Source: Bacteroidota bacterium
Lineage (GTDB): Bacteria > Bacteroidota > Ignavibacteria > Ignavibacteriales > Ignavibacteriaceae
Reading direction: 5' to 3'
Assembly (NCBI GenBank): GCA_021815405.1
Contig: JAKAGV010000002.1
Span: 282,090-346,089 of the forward strand
DNA length: 64,000 bases
Positions 55,348 to 63,967 of this stretch are shown here, piece after piece (the first letter of the stretch is position 1; each line of letters starts with the position of its first letter). A program made the position numbers and the translations under genes. Below the pieces are notes generated by a model that saw nothing but the letters and a program-made list of their open reading frames with translations, was not told where the DNA came from and searched no databases.

Positions 55348-56286
55348 CTAATATATTATCTGTCCGTTTTCGTCATATTTATAAAATCCTTCTCCCGTTT
55401 TTTTGCCAAGCTTTCTCTCGCGAACAAGTTTTCTGAGTATCGGGCAAGCTCTGTAACGCGGCTCGCCAAGCGTCTTCCATAAAGTTTCCATCCAGGCGAG
55501 CACTTCATCCAAACCCATCATATCTGCCATTTCTAAAGGACCATACTGAAAGTTGTAGCCCAATTTCATTGCAGTATCTATGTCTTTCGCATCAGCAACA
55601 CCTTCAAGCAAAATATGCATTGCTTCATTTAATAATGGAACAATTGCCCTTGTAGTTACAAATCCAGGATATTCATAAACTTCTACTGGTGTCTTACCTA
55701 TCTTTGCTGCGAATGCTTTAACCGAAGCAACAGTTTCGTTTGATGTATGCAGACACTTAATTAATTCAACCAGTGGAATTTTGGGAACCGGAAAAAGAAA
55801 ATGCATTCCGATTATTTTATCCGGACGCTTTGTCGTTTCAGCAAGTTTTGTAAGGCTTAGTGTAGATGTGTTAGACGCAAAAATTGTTTCTTTCTTCGCA
55901 TGTTCGTCAAGGTCAGAAAAAATTAATTGTTTCAGATTAAAGTCTTCATCTACAGCTTCAATTATCAAATCGAAATCGCTAATCTTATCAAGTGAAACTT
56001 CCCATGCAATGCGGCTTAAAATTGATTTCTTCTCCGAACGTGTAACAGCCCAGCGTTTTATTTCCCTGTCGATCGATTCGGTTAAATCATGCCTTGCTTT
56101 TTCAAGATGTTCAAGGTCTTTTTCAATTATCATCACTTCGAGACCGGCAGATGCTATAGTATGCGCAATTCCCTGTCCCATAATTCCAGCCCCGATTATA
56201 GCGACGCTGTTTATCTCGCCGCTGTCTACGTTTTCTGTTTTAGTTTTTCCAAGCAGGTCTTCTAATCTTAAATTCTCCTGTTGCAT
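55348..56286 (-). CDS. 3-hydroxyacyl-CoA (3-hydroxybutyryl-CoA) dehydrogenase
   Basis: A 312-residue NAD(P)-dependent dehydrogenase of the HBD family. A 27-residue N-terminal extension precedes the Rossmann motif IGAGIMGQGIAHTIASAGLEV, and the catalytic His is in GMHFLFPVPKIPLVELI. The C-terminal domain holds YPGFVTTRAIVPLLNEAMHILLEGVA. It is normally part of fatty-acid or butyrate metabolism. It is followed at once by ackA on the same strand, which suggests a fermentation-linked operon. Confidence 0.93.
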   Translation of the reverse strand: MQQENLRLEDLLGKTKTENVDSGEINSVAIIGAGIMGQGIAHTIASAGLEVMIIEKDLEHLEKARHDLTESIDREIKRWAVTRSEKKSILSRIAWEVSLDKISDFDLIIEAVDEDFNLKQLIFSDLDEHAKKETIFASNTSTLSLTKLAETTKRPDKIIGMHFLFPVPKIPLVELIKCLHTSNETVASVKAFAAKIGKTPVEVYEYPGFVTTRAIVPLLNEAMHILLEGVADAKDIDTAMKLGYNFQYGPLEMADMMGLDEVLAWMETLWKTLGEPRYRACPILRKLVRERKLGKKTGEGFYKYDENGQIIY

Positions 56287-56445
56287 TTCATTTTATCCTG
56301 TAATTTATTTTCATATCGCTAATTTTTATCCAAACATTGTGCCAGTAAAATCTTTAGTTTGGTAACATTAGTTAAGCTATCAATAGTAATCGCAATCTTA
56401 TTCTTAATCAGATTGTAAAATTGCAAATCAAAAATAATTCGATTA

Positions 56446-56475
56446 AAAGTAAGATTAAGAGTAAGATTAAGAAAT
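56446..56475. repeat. Tandem 12-bp direct repeats upstream of 3-hydroxyacyl-CoA dehydrogenase
   Basis: AGTAAGATTAAG occurs twice in direct tandem (starting near 56449 and 56461), part of a longer AAGATTAAG-rich stretch. It lies in the 251-base region between the dehydrogenase start and the ABC permease gene. It may be a minor operator or a simple repeat. Confidence 0.4.
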
Positions 56476-56537
56476 TCTAATTAATCTGACTCCATAAATG
56501 GTTAAAGTTCTTGCCCAATAAAATTCCAACTGGATCT

Positions 56538-57350
56538 CTAAAAATCTTTCTTTCTAAAAACTGAGATAGATATTCCCATAGTTAAAATAAGGAACGCTAG
56601 CGACGTTAAAATAGGCTGATAGTTCTCAATGCTTTTTCCGCTTACAAGGTCATTTGTAATAGTGCCAAGAAGTTCTGAGGTTTTGGGAATGATATAATAA
56701 AAAATATCAATTATTGTCTTTACTAAACTGCTTGCAATCATTCCATAGAATTTATCTTTAGCTGCAAAGAGGAGCGGACTTAAAATAATAAAGACAAAAT
56801 ATGTAACCATCATACCAGGTGTAGAACTTTTAGTAAGAACTCCAAATAAAATCATTAATGAGTAAAGAACCGCAAAAGTAAATACAACTGTAATTATGAT
56901 ATTAAGAAAAGCAAAATTCCAACTTGAAAATTTAATTGAAATAATAAGCCACACTCCGATAACAAGAAATGCAATATTAAGAAGTACAACCAAAATACCG
57001 CCGAAAAACTTTCCCCATAAGAGCTGATCTCTGGAAACAGGTTTGGAAAGAAGTAGATCTATGTTCCCTTTCTCAAGCATAATCGGGACAAAACTTGCCG
57101 TAGAAAAAATTGCAAGCAGTAAACACAGACTTGTCAACGGTGAAATTATCATCATCTCTATCATTGTCACAGGATTATCGTATGGCATATTTTTCATACC
57201 AAAGGCATTAATGTCTACACTAGAAGATAATAAAAATATCAGTCCCGTAATTATAATTGCAAGCAGAGAAAGGATAAAGAAAAATATAAATACCTTCCTA
57301 GCCATTGCTTCCTTCAAAGTAAACCAGGTGACTATCCAGATATTTTTCAT
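56538..57350 (-). CDS. ABC-2 type exporter permease
   Basis: A 270-residue inner-membrane permease with about six helices (for example IFFILSLLAIIITGLIFLL, IAFLVIGVWLIISI, TVVFTFAVLYSLMILFGVL). MLEKGNIDLLLSKPVSRDQLLWGKFFGG is the typical ABC-2 cytoplasmic block. It overlaps the ATPase gene by four bases and is translated after it. The substrate is unknown; lipids, peptides and drugs are all possible. Confidence 0.85.
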   Translation of the reverse strand: MKNIWIVTWFTLKEAMARKVFIFFFILSLLAIIITGLIFLLSSSVDINAFGMKNMPYDNPVTMIEMMIISPLTSLCLLLAIFSTASFVPIMLEKGNIDLLLSKPVSRDQLLWGKFFGGILVVLLNIAFLVIGVWLIISIKFSSWNFAFLNIIITVVFTFAVLYSLMILFGVLTKSSTPGMMVTYFVFIILSPLLFAAKDKFYGMIASSLVKTIIDIFYYIIPKTSELLGTITNDLVSGKSIENYQPILTSLAFLILTMGISISVFRKKDF

Positions 57351-58294
57351 TGTACTTTCTCCTTTTCAGCTTCCTTTATTAAAGAGATGAACATTTCTTC
57401 GAGCGTGTTTTTCTGCTGCACTATTTCCTTTATTATTATCCCGTTGTTCCTCAAAACGTCAAGAGTATTGTTTAATTCCTGTGTGCTGTCTACTTTGAAT
57501 GAATAATAATCATTTTCCATCTTTTGAAGATTTATCTTCTGAATAAATTCTTGCGGCAATGAATAGATACTATCACCTTCGATAGCTACTTTATATTCTT
57601 CTTTCTTTTCCGTTAATTCCTTTACAGTTCCTTCGCGGAGTAATTTTCCTTTGTTCAAAATGCCGACTCTATCTGTAATCAATTCGACCTCTGAAAGAAG
57701 ATGGCTGTTAAGAAAAATTGTCTTACCTTGATTCTTTAACTCTATCAGGATATCTCTAATTTCTTTTCTTCCGATTGGATCAACGCCGTCCGTCGGCTCA
57801 TCAAGAAAAATTAATTCAGGATTATTCATCATTGCCTGCGCAAGACCAAGCCTCTGCATCATTCCTTTTGAATAATTTTTTACTTTTGTCTTCTTCCATT
57901 TTGAAAGCTGGACAAGCTGAAGCATTTCATCGATTTTTTTATCTAGTTCGGCTCCTTCCATTCCACTCAACTTCCCAAAAAATTGCAGCACGTTTCCGCC
58001 AGTCAAATATGGAGGATATTTATGATTTTCCGGCAGATACCCAATTTTATTTTTAAAACCGTATTTGTTAATATCTTCTCCGAGAATTTTAGCGCTGCCC
58101 CGTGTAGGAAAAGTAATACCAAGCAGCAGCTTAATTAAAGTAGTCTTGCCGGCGCCATTTGGTCCAAGCAGACCGAAAATCATTCCATCTGAAACATGCA
58201 GATTTAATTCAGTCAGCGCTTCGACCGTTCTTTTACCAAAAGAGCTTGAATAAACTTTCGTCAAACCGGAGGTTTCAATTACATTTAGGCTCAT
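57347..58294 (-). CDS. ABC exporter ATP-binding subunit
   Basis: A 315-residue ABC ATPase. Walker A is GPNGAGKTTLIK, the signature YSKGMMQRLGLAQAMM, and Walker B LIFLDEPTDGVDP. A C-terminal extension of about 95 residues (TEKKEEYKVAIEGD onward) is typical of the CcmA/NatA group of ABC-2 exporters. It is coupled by a 4-base overlap to the permease gene. Confidence 0.92.
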   Translation of the reverse strand: MSLNVIETSGLTKVYSSSFGKRTVEALTELNLHVSDGMIFGLLGPNGAGKTTLIKLLLGITFPTRGSAKILGEDINKYGFKNKIGYLPENHKYPPYLTGGNVLQFFGKLSGMEGAELDKKIDEMLQLVQLSKWKKTKVKNYSKGMMQRLGLAQAMMNNPELIFLDEPTDGVDPIGRKEIRDILIELKNQGKTIFLNSHLLSEVELITDRVGILNKGKLLREGTVKELTEKKEEYKVAIEGDSIYSLPQEFIQKINLQKMENDYYSFKVDSTQELNNTLDVLRNNGIIIKEIVQQKNTLEEMFISLIKEAEKEKVQ

Positions 58295-58579
58295 ATTTTA
58301 GAATACCCTAATTTTTCTTTTCCAAATATACTTAAATTTGATTGAATAGGATTAAGTATCGAATTGTAATTATATGAATGGTTAATTTATAATTTAGATG
58401 AAGGATATATTGAGATTAAGTTTTGAACATTAGAAGATTAAGTGTACTGTTTATTTTATTTAAGCCTAGAAGGAAACAATACTTTCCTAAGATTAACCCG
58501 GACTACAAGTTAGACCTTTCTTCTTATTTTTAATTTTTTGTAGTTGATTTTTATTCAACTTAAGTATGAACCTCAGTTA

Positions 58580-60712
58580 TCATTTCATTTTTATGACAAC
58601 AAAAGTAACATCATCCCTTACCGGTGTTCCGTTTCTCCATTTGTCTATTGATTCTTTAAGGCGTTCTATAATATCTTCCGGCGAACCGCTGATATTTCGT
58701 TTAACAAACTCCAAAATATTTTCATAGCCGAACATTTCATCATTCTCATTAAATAATTCCGGGTAACCGTCGCTCATTAATAAAACAGTATCTCCCGGAG
58801 AAAGCTTCATTTCTATCTCTTTATAAGGAAAGCCCTTTTTGGTACCGAGCGGCATTCCTTTTAGAGTAATATATTCCAGTTTGTCTTCAATCTTTTTATA
58901 AAGAAGTAAGGGCGGAATACCGGCGCTTGCAAAGCGCATTTGATATCCGTTTATTTTAAGTACAGCAAGACACATGTACATGTATTCAAGATTAAGCTGC
59001 CTTATAGAATTAGAAAAGTGAGAGAACATTAGCGGGATTTCATTATGCGTAAAATTGGAGACGAACATACTTTTTACTGCCGTAACCATAACACCTGCTT
59101 TTACACCATGTCCCGTTGCATCTCCAAGTACTGCTGTTAAGGTGCCGTCGCTGTTCAAATGGAAATCATAATAATCACCGCCGACTTCAGTTGCGGTCTG
59201 CATATAAACAGCAATATCCAATTGCGGAAGCAGCGGCAAATTCTTCGGCAGCATTGAAAGCTGTATCTTCCTAGCTTCTTCAAGCTCTTTGGCTTTTCTT
59301 TCATTCTCTGCTTCAAGAGCCTTAGCCTGTAATTCGGTTTCTCTTAGTTTGGCTTTCTCTCTTTCACTTTCCAATTTTAATTCCGCTTCCCTTTTTTCCT
59401 GCTGTATTGTCTTTTCAGAAAGTTCTTGTACTTCTTTTAGTTTCTGTGTAAGATTTTTATTTGTATTTGCAAAATCTCTTGCCAGATAAATCGACATAAA
59501 CACGGGAAGACTCACAAGACCAGAATAAAGTACTAAAGTTATTACATCCTCCGGTATCGAAGAGGAAAGATTAAAAAGTTGAATAATAAAATCAAAGAGG
59601 ATGGCAAGTATAAAGGCAATTGCTCCAATTCCGATTATCCATGAGCCTTCAATTTTTTTAATCAGAGATTTGATTATGACCCTAAAGCCTTCCAGAAGAG
59701 CAAGAATTGCAAAGCCCAATGTTAAATCATTAAGTAAAGTATGATTTATAAAATTTAAATTGACAGGCATCAAGAATATAAAAATGCCGTACACTATAAA
59801 TCCTTTAAAAAAAGCCGGAAGCTTTTTATAATAGACGGAATAAATAAATGCGATGAAAAATAAAAATATCAATACAATAATAATCCATAAGAAAGCACGT
59901 ATTATTATTAACGCAGTCTGATTTGAAATATAAATATTTAAGATTCCCAGAAGAAAATTTATGGACAGCGAAAAAGAAAAGATGCTGTAATAAAGATTAT
60001 CCACACGGCTTTTATAAAAGAAGAACAGAAGCAAGTGTAGTATTGCAAGTGCGCAGACAATTCCAAACAATGAAATATTTAAGGTGGTGTTTATCCTTAC
60101 CATCTTATTATAATTTTCAACTGCCAAATTTAATATTCCTGCTGAAATCTGCAGCCCGGCTGTTGATGCAATCTGCCCAAACTTTTCATATAAATTCCGT
60201 ACATGCATATACGAATATCTTATTGCAAGAAGATGAGTCGTTGCAGAATCAAAATTTACAGCGAAAGGTACCTCCGCGGGATTTTTGACTTCTTCGCCTT
60301 GAACATTACGTCCCACTCTGCCAATTTCATTGATTAGCTTCCCGTCAAGATAAATTTCAGAAGCACCGTGCTGCTTAATTAGTAAAGCCAGATCCTTACC
60401 GAATAAGGATGAATCCGTTTTTATATTTAACCGGAACCAGCATATTCCCGTATTCTGCTTTGATGATAAGCTGTCTAAGTATATCTCAGTGTTTTTGTTC
60501 TGCCATGCACTATCGTTATACGAAGGCAATCTCCATTCTGCATTATCACCTTCATGGAATTTCCAATTGCTGCTGATGTTTATTGTTCGCGGAACGTCTC
60601 CTTTGCCTTCGTTTATTTTTTTTAATGAGAGAAAAATATTACCGTTAGTCTGCGGCAGTATTTCTGTTGCAGCAAATAAAAAAAGGAAAATGAAAAGTAA
60701 TTTTTTATTCAT
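58580..60712 (-). CDS. 7TM sensor with PP2C (SpoIIE/RsbU) phosphatase domain
   Basis: A 710-residue membrane signalling protein. A signal peptide (about 1-22) is followed by a galactose-binding-like domain (WRLPSYNDSAWQ, then GASEIYLDGKLINEIG), and then seven helices (about 205-415) of the 7TMR-DISM kind. A coiled coil (about 420-480) and a PP2C domain come last, with EVGGDYYDF, GDATGHGVKAGVM and LLMSDGYPELFNE as metal-binding blocks. It should dephosphorylate an anti-anti-sigma (STAS) protein in response to an external ligand. No STAS gene is adjacent; a weak candidate lies at 10603-10887. Confidence 0.9.
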   Translation of the reverse strand: MNKKLLFIFLFLFAATEILPQTNGNIFLSLKKINEGKGDVPRTINISSNWKFHEGDNAEWRLPSYNDSAWQNKNTEIYLDSLSSKQNTGICWFRLNIKTDSSLFGKDLALLIKQHGASEIYLDGKLINEIGRVGRNVQGEEVKNPAEVPFAVNFDSATTHLLAIRYSYMHVRNLYEKFGQIASTAGLQISAGILNLAVENYNKMVRINTTLNISLFGIVCALAILHLLLFFFYKSRVDNLYYSIFSFSLSINFLLGILNIYISNQTALIIIRAFLWIIIVLIFLFFIAFIYSVYYKKLPAFFKGFIVYGIFIFLMPVNLNFINHTLLNDLTLGFAILALLEGFRVIIKSLIKKIEGSWIIGIGAIAFILAILFDFIIQLFNLSSSIPEDVITLVLYSGLVSLPVFMSIYLARDFANTNKNLTQKLKEVQELSEKTIQQEKREAELKLESEREKAKLRETELQAKALEAENERKAKELEEARKIQLSMLPKNLPLLPQLDIAVYMQTATEVGGDYYDFHLNSDGTLTAVLGDATGHGVKAGVMVTAVKSMFVSNFTHNEIPLMFSHFSNSIRQLNLEYMYMCLAVLKINGYQMRFASAGIPPLLLYKKIEDKLEYITLKGMPLGTKKGFPYKEIEMKLSPGDTVLLMSDGYPELFNENDEMFGYENILEFVKRNISGSPEDIIERLKESIDKWRNGTPVRDDVTFVVIKMK

Positions 60713-60921
60713 ATAACAAGAAATTTTTTTAATTATAACAAGTTACATCTATTTTAATATTTTTGCATAGTGGCAACCCACACAGGCAATAACATAAAAG
60801 TTTAGCATTTCGTTTACAGTGATTTCGATAGGTTGCGATAAATCGCTCTTACTCGATGTCCTTGCCTACTCGGCAAGATCATCGAGTGTCCCGAATGGAA
60901 TGAGGAACGTATCGAGATGAC
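60713..60921. other. Gap with hairpins upstream of REP copy A
   Basis: The first part is AT-rich and holds the promoter side of the phosphatase gene. The hairpin ACTCGATG (60851-60858) with CATCGAGT (60881-60888) encloses CTTGCC/GGCAAG. No gene is seen in this 460-base intergenic region. Confidence 0.5.
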
Positions 60922-61009
60922 CGCCGGTCACTGAGTTTCGATGGACACTTCGATACTTCGGACTAAAGTCCTCAACTCAGTGTCCATCGAAGTACCGAAG
61001 CAACCGGAG
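60922..61009. repeat. REP element copy A
   Basis: About 87 bases that match 61921-62007 with about seven differences. The unit contains GGTCACTGAGTTTCGATGG and its partner CCATCGAAGTACCGAAGC, which fold on themselves. It lies just upstream of the unknown gene at 61173. Confidence 0.8.
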
Positions 61010-61172
61010 AATGCACGTATTGCCCGAAGCGGGCTATCCTATACGTGAGACCAACATCACTATATTTGGCTTTCGTAGACTTTATTTTCACCTACTAAAT
61101 CAAACTATCCTAATATTAAGACTCTGCGGACAGTCGTAATATTAATTCATCTTCAAAGAATGGCAGGTAAAT

Positions 61173-61742
61173 ATGTGCTTAGCGTATAACATGACTTACA
61201 CAGATGAACGAAAGCTTTTTGAAGTTCATCGTGTGGAATATGAAGGCGGAGTATTTTACAAATTATTTGATCGTAAAAAATCATTTTTCAAATCATCAAC
61301 ACCCAAAATATATTCTCTGTATGAAAGAGTTAAAATGGAATTAGGAAAAGTTTATTTCGATGAATACGGTATTATAGAAAGGGTCAGCCGGTTAAGTATC
61401 GATGAAGGGTGTGTTTATTCAAAATACCCAAAAGGTTTTCACGCATTTTTAGGACTTCCAAGAACAGATAATCGTCCCTTCAAAACATATTTCCCAGTAA
61501 TGCTTGCTGAGATTGTTGCGCTTGATATGCACAGATCTCATTCTGTAGGAATTAAAACAACCTTTGAGCCGACCGGACATACGGAAATAGCCGGCAGGAT
61601 TATGTATATTTTCGATGAATCAACCTGGAAGCAGTATCAAGCCGACATTACTACCAAGCCTATCGATTTAGAAGAAATTAACGTTAATACCGAATTTGCC
61701 TTAGATGAAAATTATTTGACTTACCAACCTGTAATAAATTAA
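61173..61742 (+). CDS. Protein of unknown function, flanked by two REP copies
   Basis: A 189-residue soluble protein starting MCLAYNMTYTDERKLFEVHRVEYEGG, with GCVYSKYPKGFHAFLGLPRTDNRPFKTYFPVMLAEIVALDMHRSHSVG in the middle. I do not recognise a domain. GGCAGG lies about 7 bases before the ATG, supporting the start. Near-identical 87-base palindromic repeats lie about 165 bases before and 180 after it, so the gene may have been carried in by recombination between them. Confidence 0.7.
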   Translation: MCLAYNMTYTDERKLFEVHRVEYEGGVFYKLFDRKKSFFKSSTPKIYSLYERVKMELGKVYFDEYGIIERVSRLSIDEGCVYSKYPKGFHAFLGLPRTDNRPFKTYFPVMLAEIVALDMHRSHSVGIKTTFEPTGHTEIAGRIMYIFDESTWKQYQADITTKPIDLEEINVNTEFALDENYLTYQPVIN

Positions 61743-61920
61743 CGGAACATTAAACTGCATCAAAAGATATTAAGATCTTTGCGAAAGGTTGTTGAGTAGT
61801 TTCCCGCCCAATGAAATCCGGCGTAGAATTTATTAAAACAACTGCCGGTGGCTTCGATACACCCGAAAAAATTGGTGTGGCTCAGCCACTTTGCCTATTC
61901 TGCAAGGTCTTCGTGTGACA

Positions 61921-62007
61921 GCCGGTCGCTGAGTTTCGACGGACACTTCGATACTTCAGCCTATATTCCTCAACTCAGTGTCCATCGAAGTACCGAAGCG
62001 ACCGGAG
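61921..62007. repeat. REP element copy B
   Basis: The second copy of the 87-base palindromic element (see 60922-61009), in the same orientation, about 80 of 87 bases alike. Most differences fall in the central loop, and the arms are almost unchanged. Confidence 0.8.
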
Positions 62008-62068
62008 AGAAAGATCGAAATGACCGGAAGTAACTTTCCAATTTATTTTAGATCATTCCAAACCCGCA

Positions 62069-62333
62069 TTAGAAAATTCCAATCTCTGCTCGGAAATTTC
62101 CAAGCCCGGATTGGATTAATCCAATGTCTTCTTAGAAAATCCTAACCCGCGCTTGGATTAATCTAACCTCAACTTGGAAATTACTAATCCTTACATAGGA
62201 TATTCTAAGTGCCGCTTGAATTGTTCCGACCCCTGCTTGAACTTTCCTAATCAGTTTGGCATCGTTCTAATATTTTTTAGGATATACCCAAGTTAGGTTA
62301 GGCAAATCCAATCCGGATTAGGTTTTTAGCCCA
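62069..62333. repeat. 21-bp tandem array 3 (about 13 units)
   Basis: Units start at 62069, 62090, 62111, 62132, 62153, 62174, 62195, 62216 and 62237, exactly 21 bases apart; a two-base slip follows before 62256, 62277 and 62298. Units carry dyads such as TTGGATTAATCCAA, TTGGAAATTTCCAA and TTAGAAAATCCTAA followed by a CCNGC spacer. It fills most of the gap between REP copy B and the terminator at 62390. Confidence 0.85.
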
Positions 62334-62389
62334 AATTCGAAGGATTGTTTGATAGACGCAATGGATGTGTGATAGATGGGCAAGTAAGT

Positions 62390-62422
62390 AGAGATGGCAT
62401 CTCTCCGAGATGTGCCATCTCT
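62390..62422 (-). terminator. Stem-loop terminator of the AGATGNCATCT family
   Basis: AGAGATGGCATCTC pairs with GAGATGTGCCATCTCT with a two-base bulge. It lies 14 bases past the stop of the minus-strand gene 62436-62909, and its arms nearly match those at 9632-9664. Confidence 0.6.
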
Positions 62423-62435
62423 AATGAAGGAAAAA

Positions 62436-62909
62436 TTATTGATTAGCCGGAGGAGTTGTCTTCCCGGTTTTTTTTGCAAAGCGTTTACCGAGATTGTCAA
62501 GTGTAGCATCCATGCCGCCTAAATTTTTGCCTCTGAATTTTGCCATCGCATAAACAGCAAGTCCGCCGGCATAAGCTTCGTTTAATACTTCTTTATATGT
62601 ATCCATCAACTTTTCGTACAGAGCACTGTACCGCTGTACAATAGGACTAATCTGCGTAACAATGTTTACATCCTTTGAAAACTCATTTAGATCAAAGTCA
62701 GGAGGCATCATGCCCTGGTTCAGCCTGGCGACTTGGAGTGTATCTGTTAAAAAAGCTAAAACATCTTGACCTAAATGAACAAGACCGGCTTTTTCTTTTT
62801 CCGTTAGAGTTATAAGGAAAGGAAGCTTTCCCTCAAGCGTATCAATATCGGCAAGGATGCCGTCAACAGTGGTTTGGTCTAAAGTTGCACTTACTTTATT
62901 TACTGCCAT
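62436..62909 (-). CDS. Soluble helical protein of unknown function
   Basis: A 157-residue protein that looks mostly helical: ILADIDTLEGKLPFLITLTEKEKAGLVHLGQDVLAFLTDTLQVARL, then IVTQISPIVQRYSALYEKLMDTYKEVLNEAYAGGLAVYAMAKFRGK. The C-terminal tail is basic and Thr/Pro-rich (KKTGKTTPPANQ). No signal peptide or membrane segment is visible. GGAGG lies about 5 bases before the ATG. It sits between array 3 and a MITE, in the accessory part of the window. Confidence 0.75.
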   Translation of the reverse strand: MAVNKVSATLDQTTVDGILADIDTLEGKLPFLITLTEKEKAGLVHLGQDVLAFLTDTLQVARLNQGMMPPDFDLNEFSKDVNIVTQISPIVQRYSALYEKLMDTYKEVLNEAYAGGLAVYAMAKFRGKNLGGMDATLDNLGKRFAKKTGKTTPPANQ

Positions 62910-63045
62910 TATAAACCTCCGGTTGTATTAGTTTATTTTTTGTTTTTATTAAAATTCCCGCGCTGGAATTTTATGGAACAAAAATAATAAGGGATATTCC
63001 GTAACGTAAATCAATAAGCGAACCGGATAAAAATTTTTTTTAATA

Positions 63046-63169
63046 ACTGAAGTTACGCAAAATGAATAAAATGATCCATTTGTCATTCCGAACTTGTTTC
63101 GGAATCTTTATTTTTAAGTTGTTTTTAGATGCTGAAACAAGTTCAGCATGACAATTGCGTAACTTCAGT
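63046..63169 (-). mobile_element. 124-bp MITE-like element, copy 2
   Basis: The reverse complement of 33056-33179 with one base different in 124. It has the same 15-16-base terminal inverted repeats and is flanked by the 5-base duplication TAATA (63041-63045 and 63170-63174), which is TATTA in the orientation of copy 1. It lies in the 313-base gap between the helical protein gene and the AraC-type gene. Confidence 0.88.
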
Positions 63170-63185
63170 TAATAATATAAATAAA

Positions 63186-63226
63186 TTAAAGATGTCATTT
63201 CGACTTTGTTGGGATGACATCTTTAA
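63186..63226 (-). terminator. Stem-loop terminator overlapping the AraC-type gene stop
   Basis: TTAAAGATGTCAT (63186-63198) and ATGACATCTTTAA (63214-63226) are perfect 13-base complements around a 15-base loop. The stop codon at 63223-63225 lies in the stem. Same family as the stem-loops at 9632 and 62390. Confidence 0.65.
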
Positions 63227-63669
63227 GCGCTCCATAAACTCTTAAACACCCTATCCGGCTTTGCTTTCTTCAACAGCAGACGCGTCTCGGTCGGAGAAAA
63301 ATTAAGCTCTAATTTAAAATCTCTTGCCAAATTAGTTGAATCCGAATAACGCAAATCAACAGCAATGCTCAAGATGTCCAGACTTGTTTCAGACATCAGT
63401 ATTAGCGCCGCATAAATACGAAGTATCCGTTTAAGTCTTGTAAAAGTTATACGGAAAGAAGCCGCACATATTTTCTGAATCCATCTGCACGTTACATCAA
63501 GCTCTTCTGCAATTTTAGATTCTGTAATATTGCTGTTCTTTGGATAATTTTCGGATAGGATTTTAATGATGTCTTTTGCAAGATCATATTTGCTAAAGCA
63601 TGCAGGACATACTCCCTCAATGAATTCCGGCAAATCTTCGGATATCGAACTAATACCCCACATAACCAC
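63223..63669 (-). CDS. AraC-type HTH protein
   Basis: A 148-residue protein. The C-terminal 95 residues form the double HTH of AraC regulators: ITESKIAEELDVTCRWIQKICAASF is the first helix pair, and the second is SLDILSIAVDLRYSDSTNLARDFKLELNFSPTE. The N-terminal part is only about 50 residues, too small for a ligand domain, and holds a Cys pair (CPACFSKYDLAKDI). It probably acts as a DNA-binding regulator without sugar binding. It is preceded by an AT-rich region and ended by a stem-loop. Confidence 0.8.
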   Translation of the reverse strand: MVMWGISSISEDLPEFIEGVCPACFSKYDLAKDIIKILSENYPKNSNITESKIAEELDVTCRWIQKICAASFRITFTRLKRILRIYAALILMSETSLDILSIAVDLRYSDSTNLARDFKLELNFSPTETRLLLKKAKPDRVFKSLWSA

Positions 63670-63967
63670 CCCGTTATATGTTAATATCTAGAAAATAGTT
63701 TTCCCTTATTTAAGGGTAATCTTATTGATTATAGAAAATATAGAGAGGGCGTGAAAATTTTTTCAGTGCCCTTTTAAGATCCTTTAAAAATGAAATTATG
63801 ATAGCGTCATTATAAACTCGAAACGCTCTCACGAAATTTTTATCCTTTACTAATTTAAATTAAGAAAAATAATCACTACTAACCGACAAAAAATAAGAGG
63901 GAGCCACAGATAAGTAGCTCCCGTAGGTCGTAATTTTGTTGTAGACAAAAACAAACAAGAGAACGAC
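63670..63967. other. Intergenic region with a short hairpin, no gene seen
   Basis: About 300 bases, mostly AT-rich. GGGAGC (63899-63904) and GCTCCC (63917-63922) form a small hairpin about 46 bases before the partial gene at 63968. This could belong to the left end of an insertion sequence whose body lies outside the window. Confidence 0.4.

Noticed and set aside
61848..62033. A 61-codon frame inside REP copy B
   Set aside because: Encoded by the palindromic repeat, with no equivalent full frame at copy A and no ribosome site.
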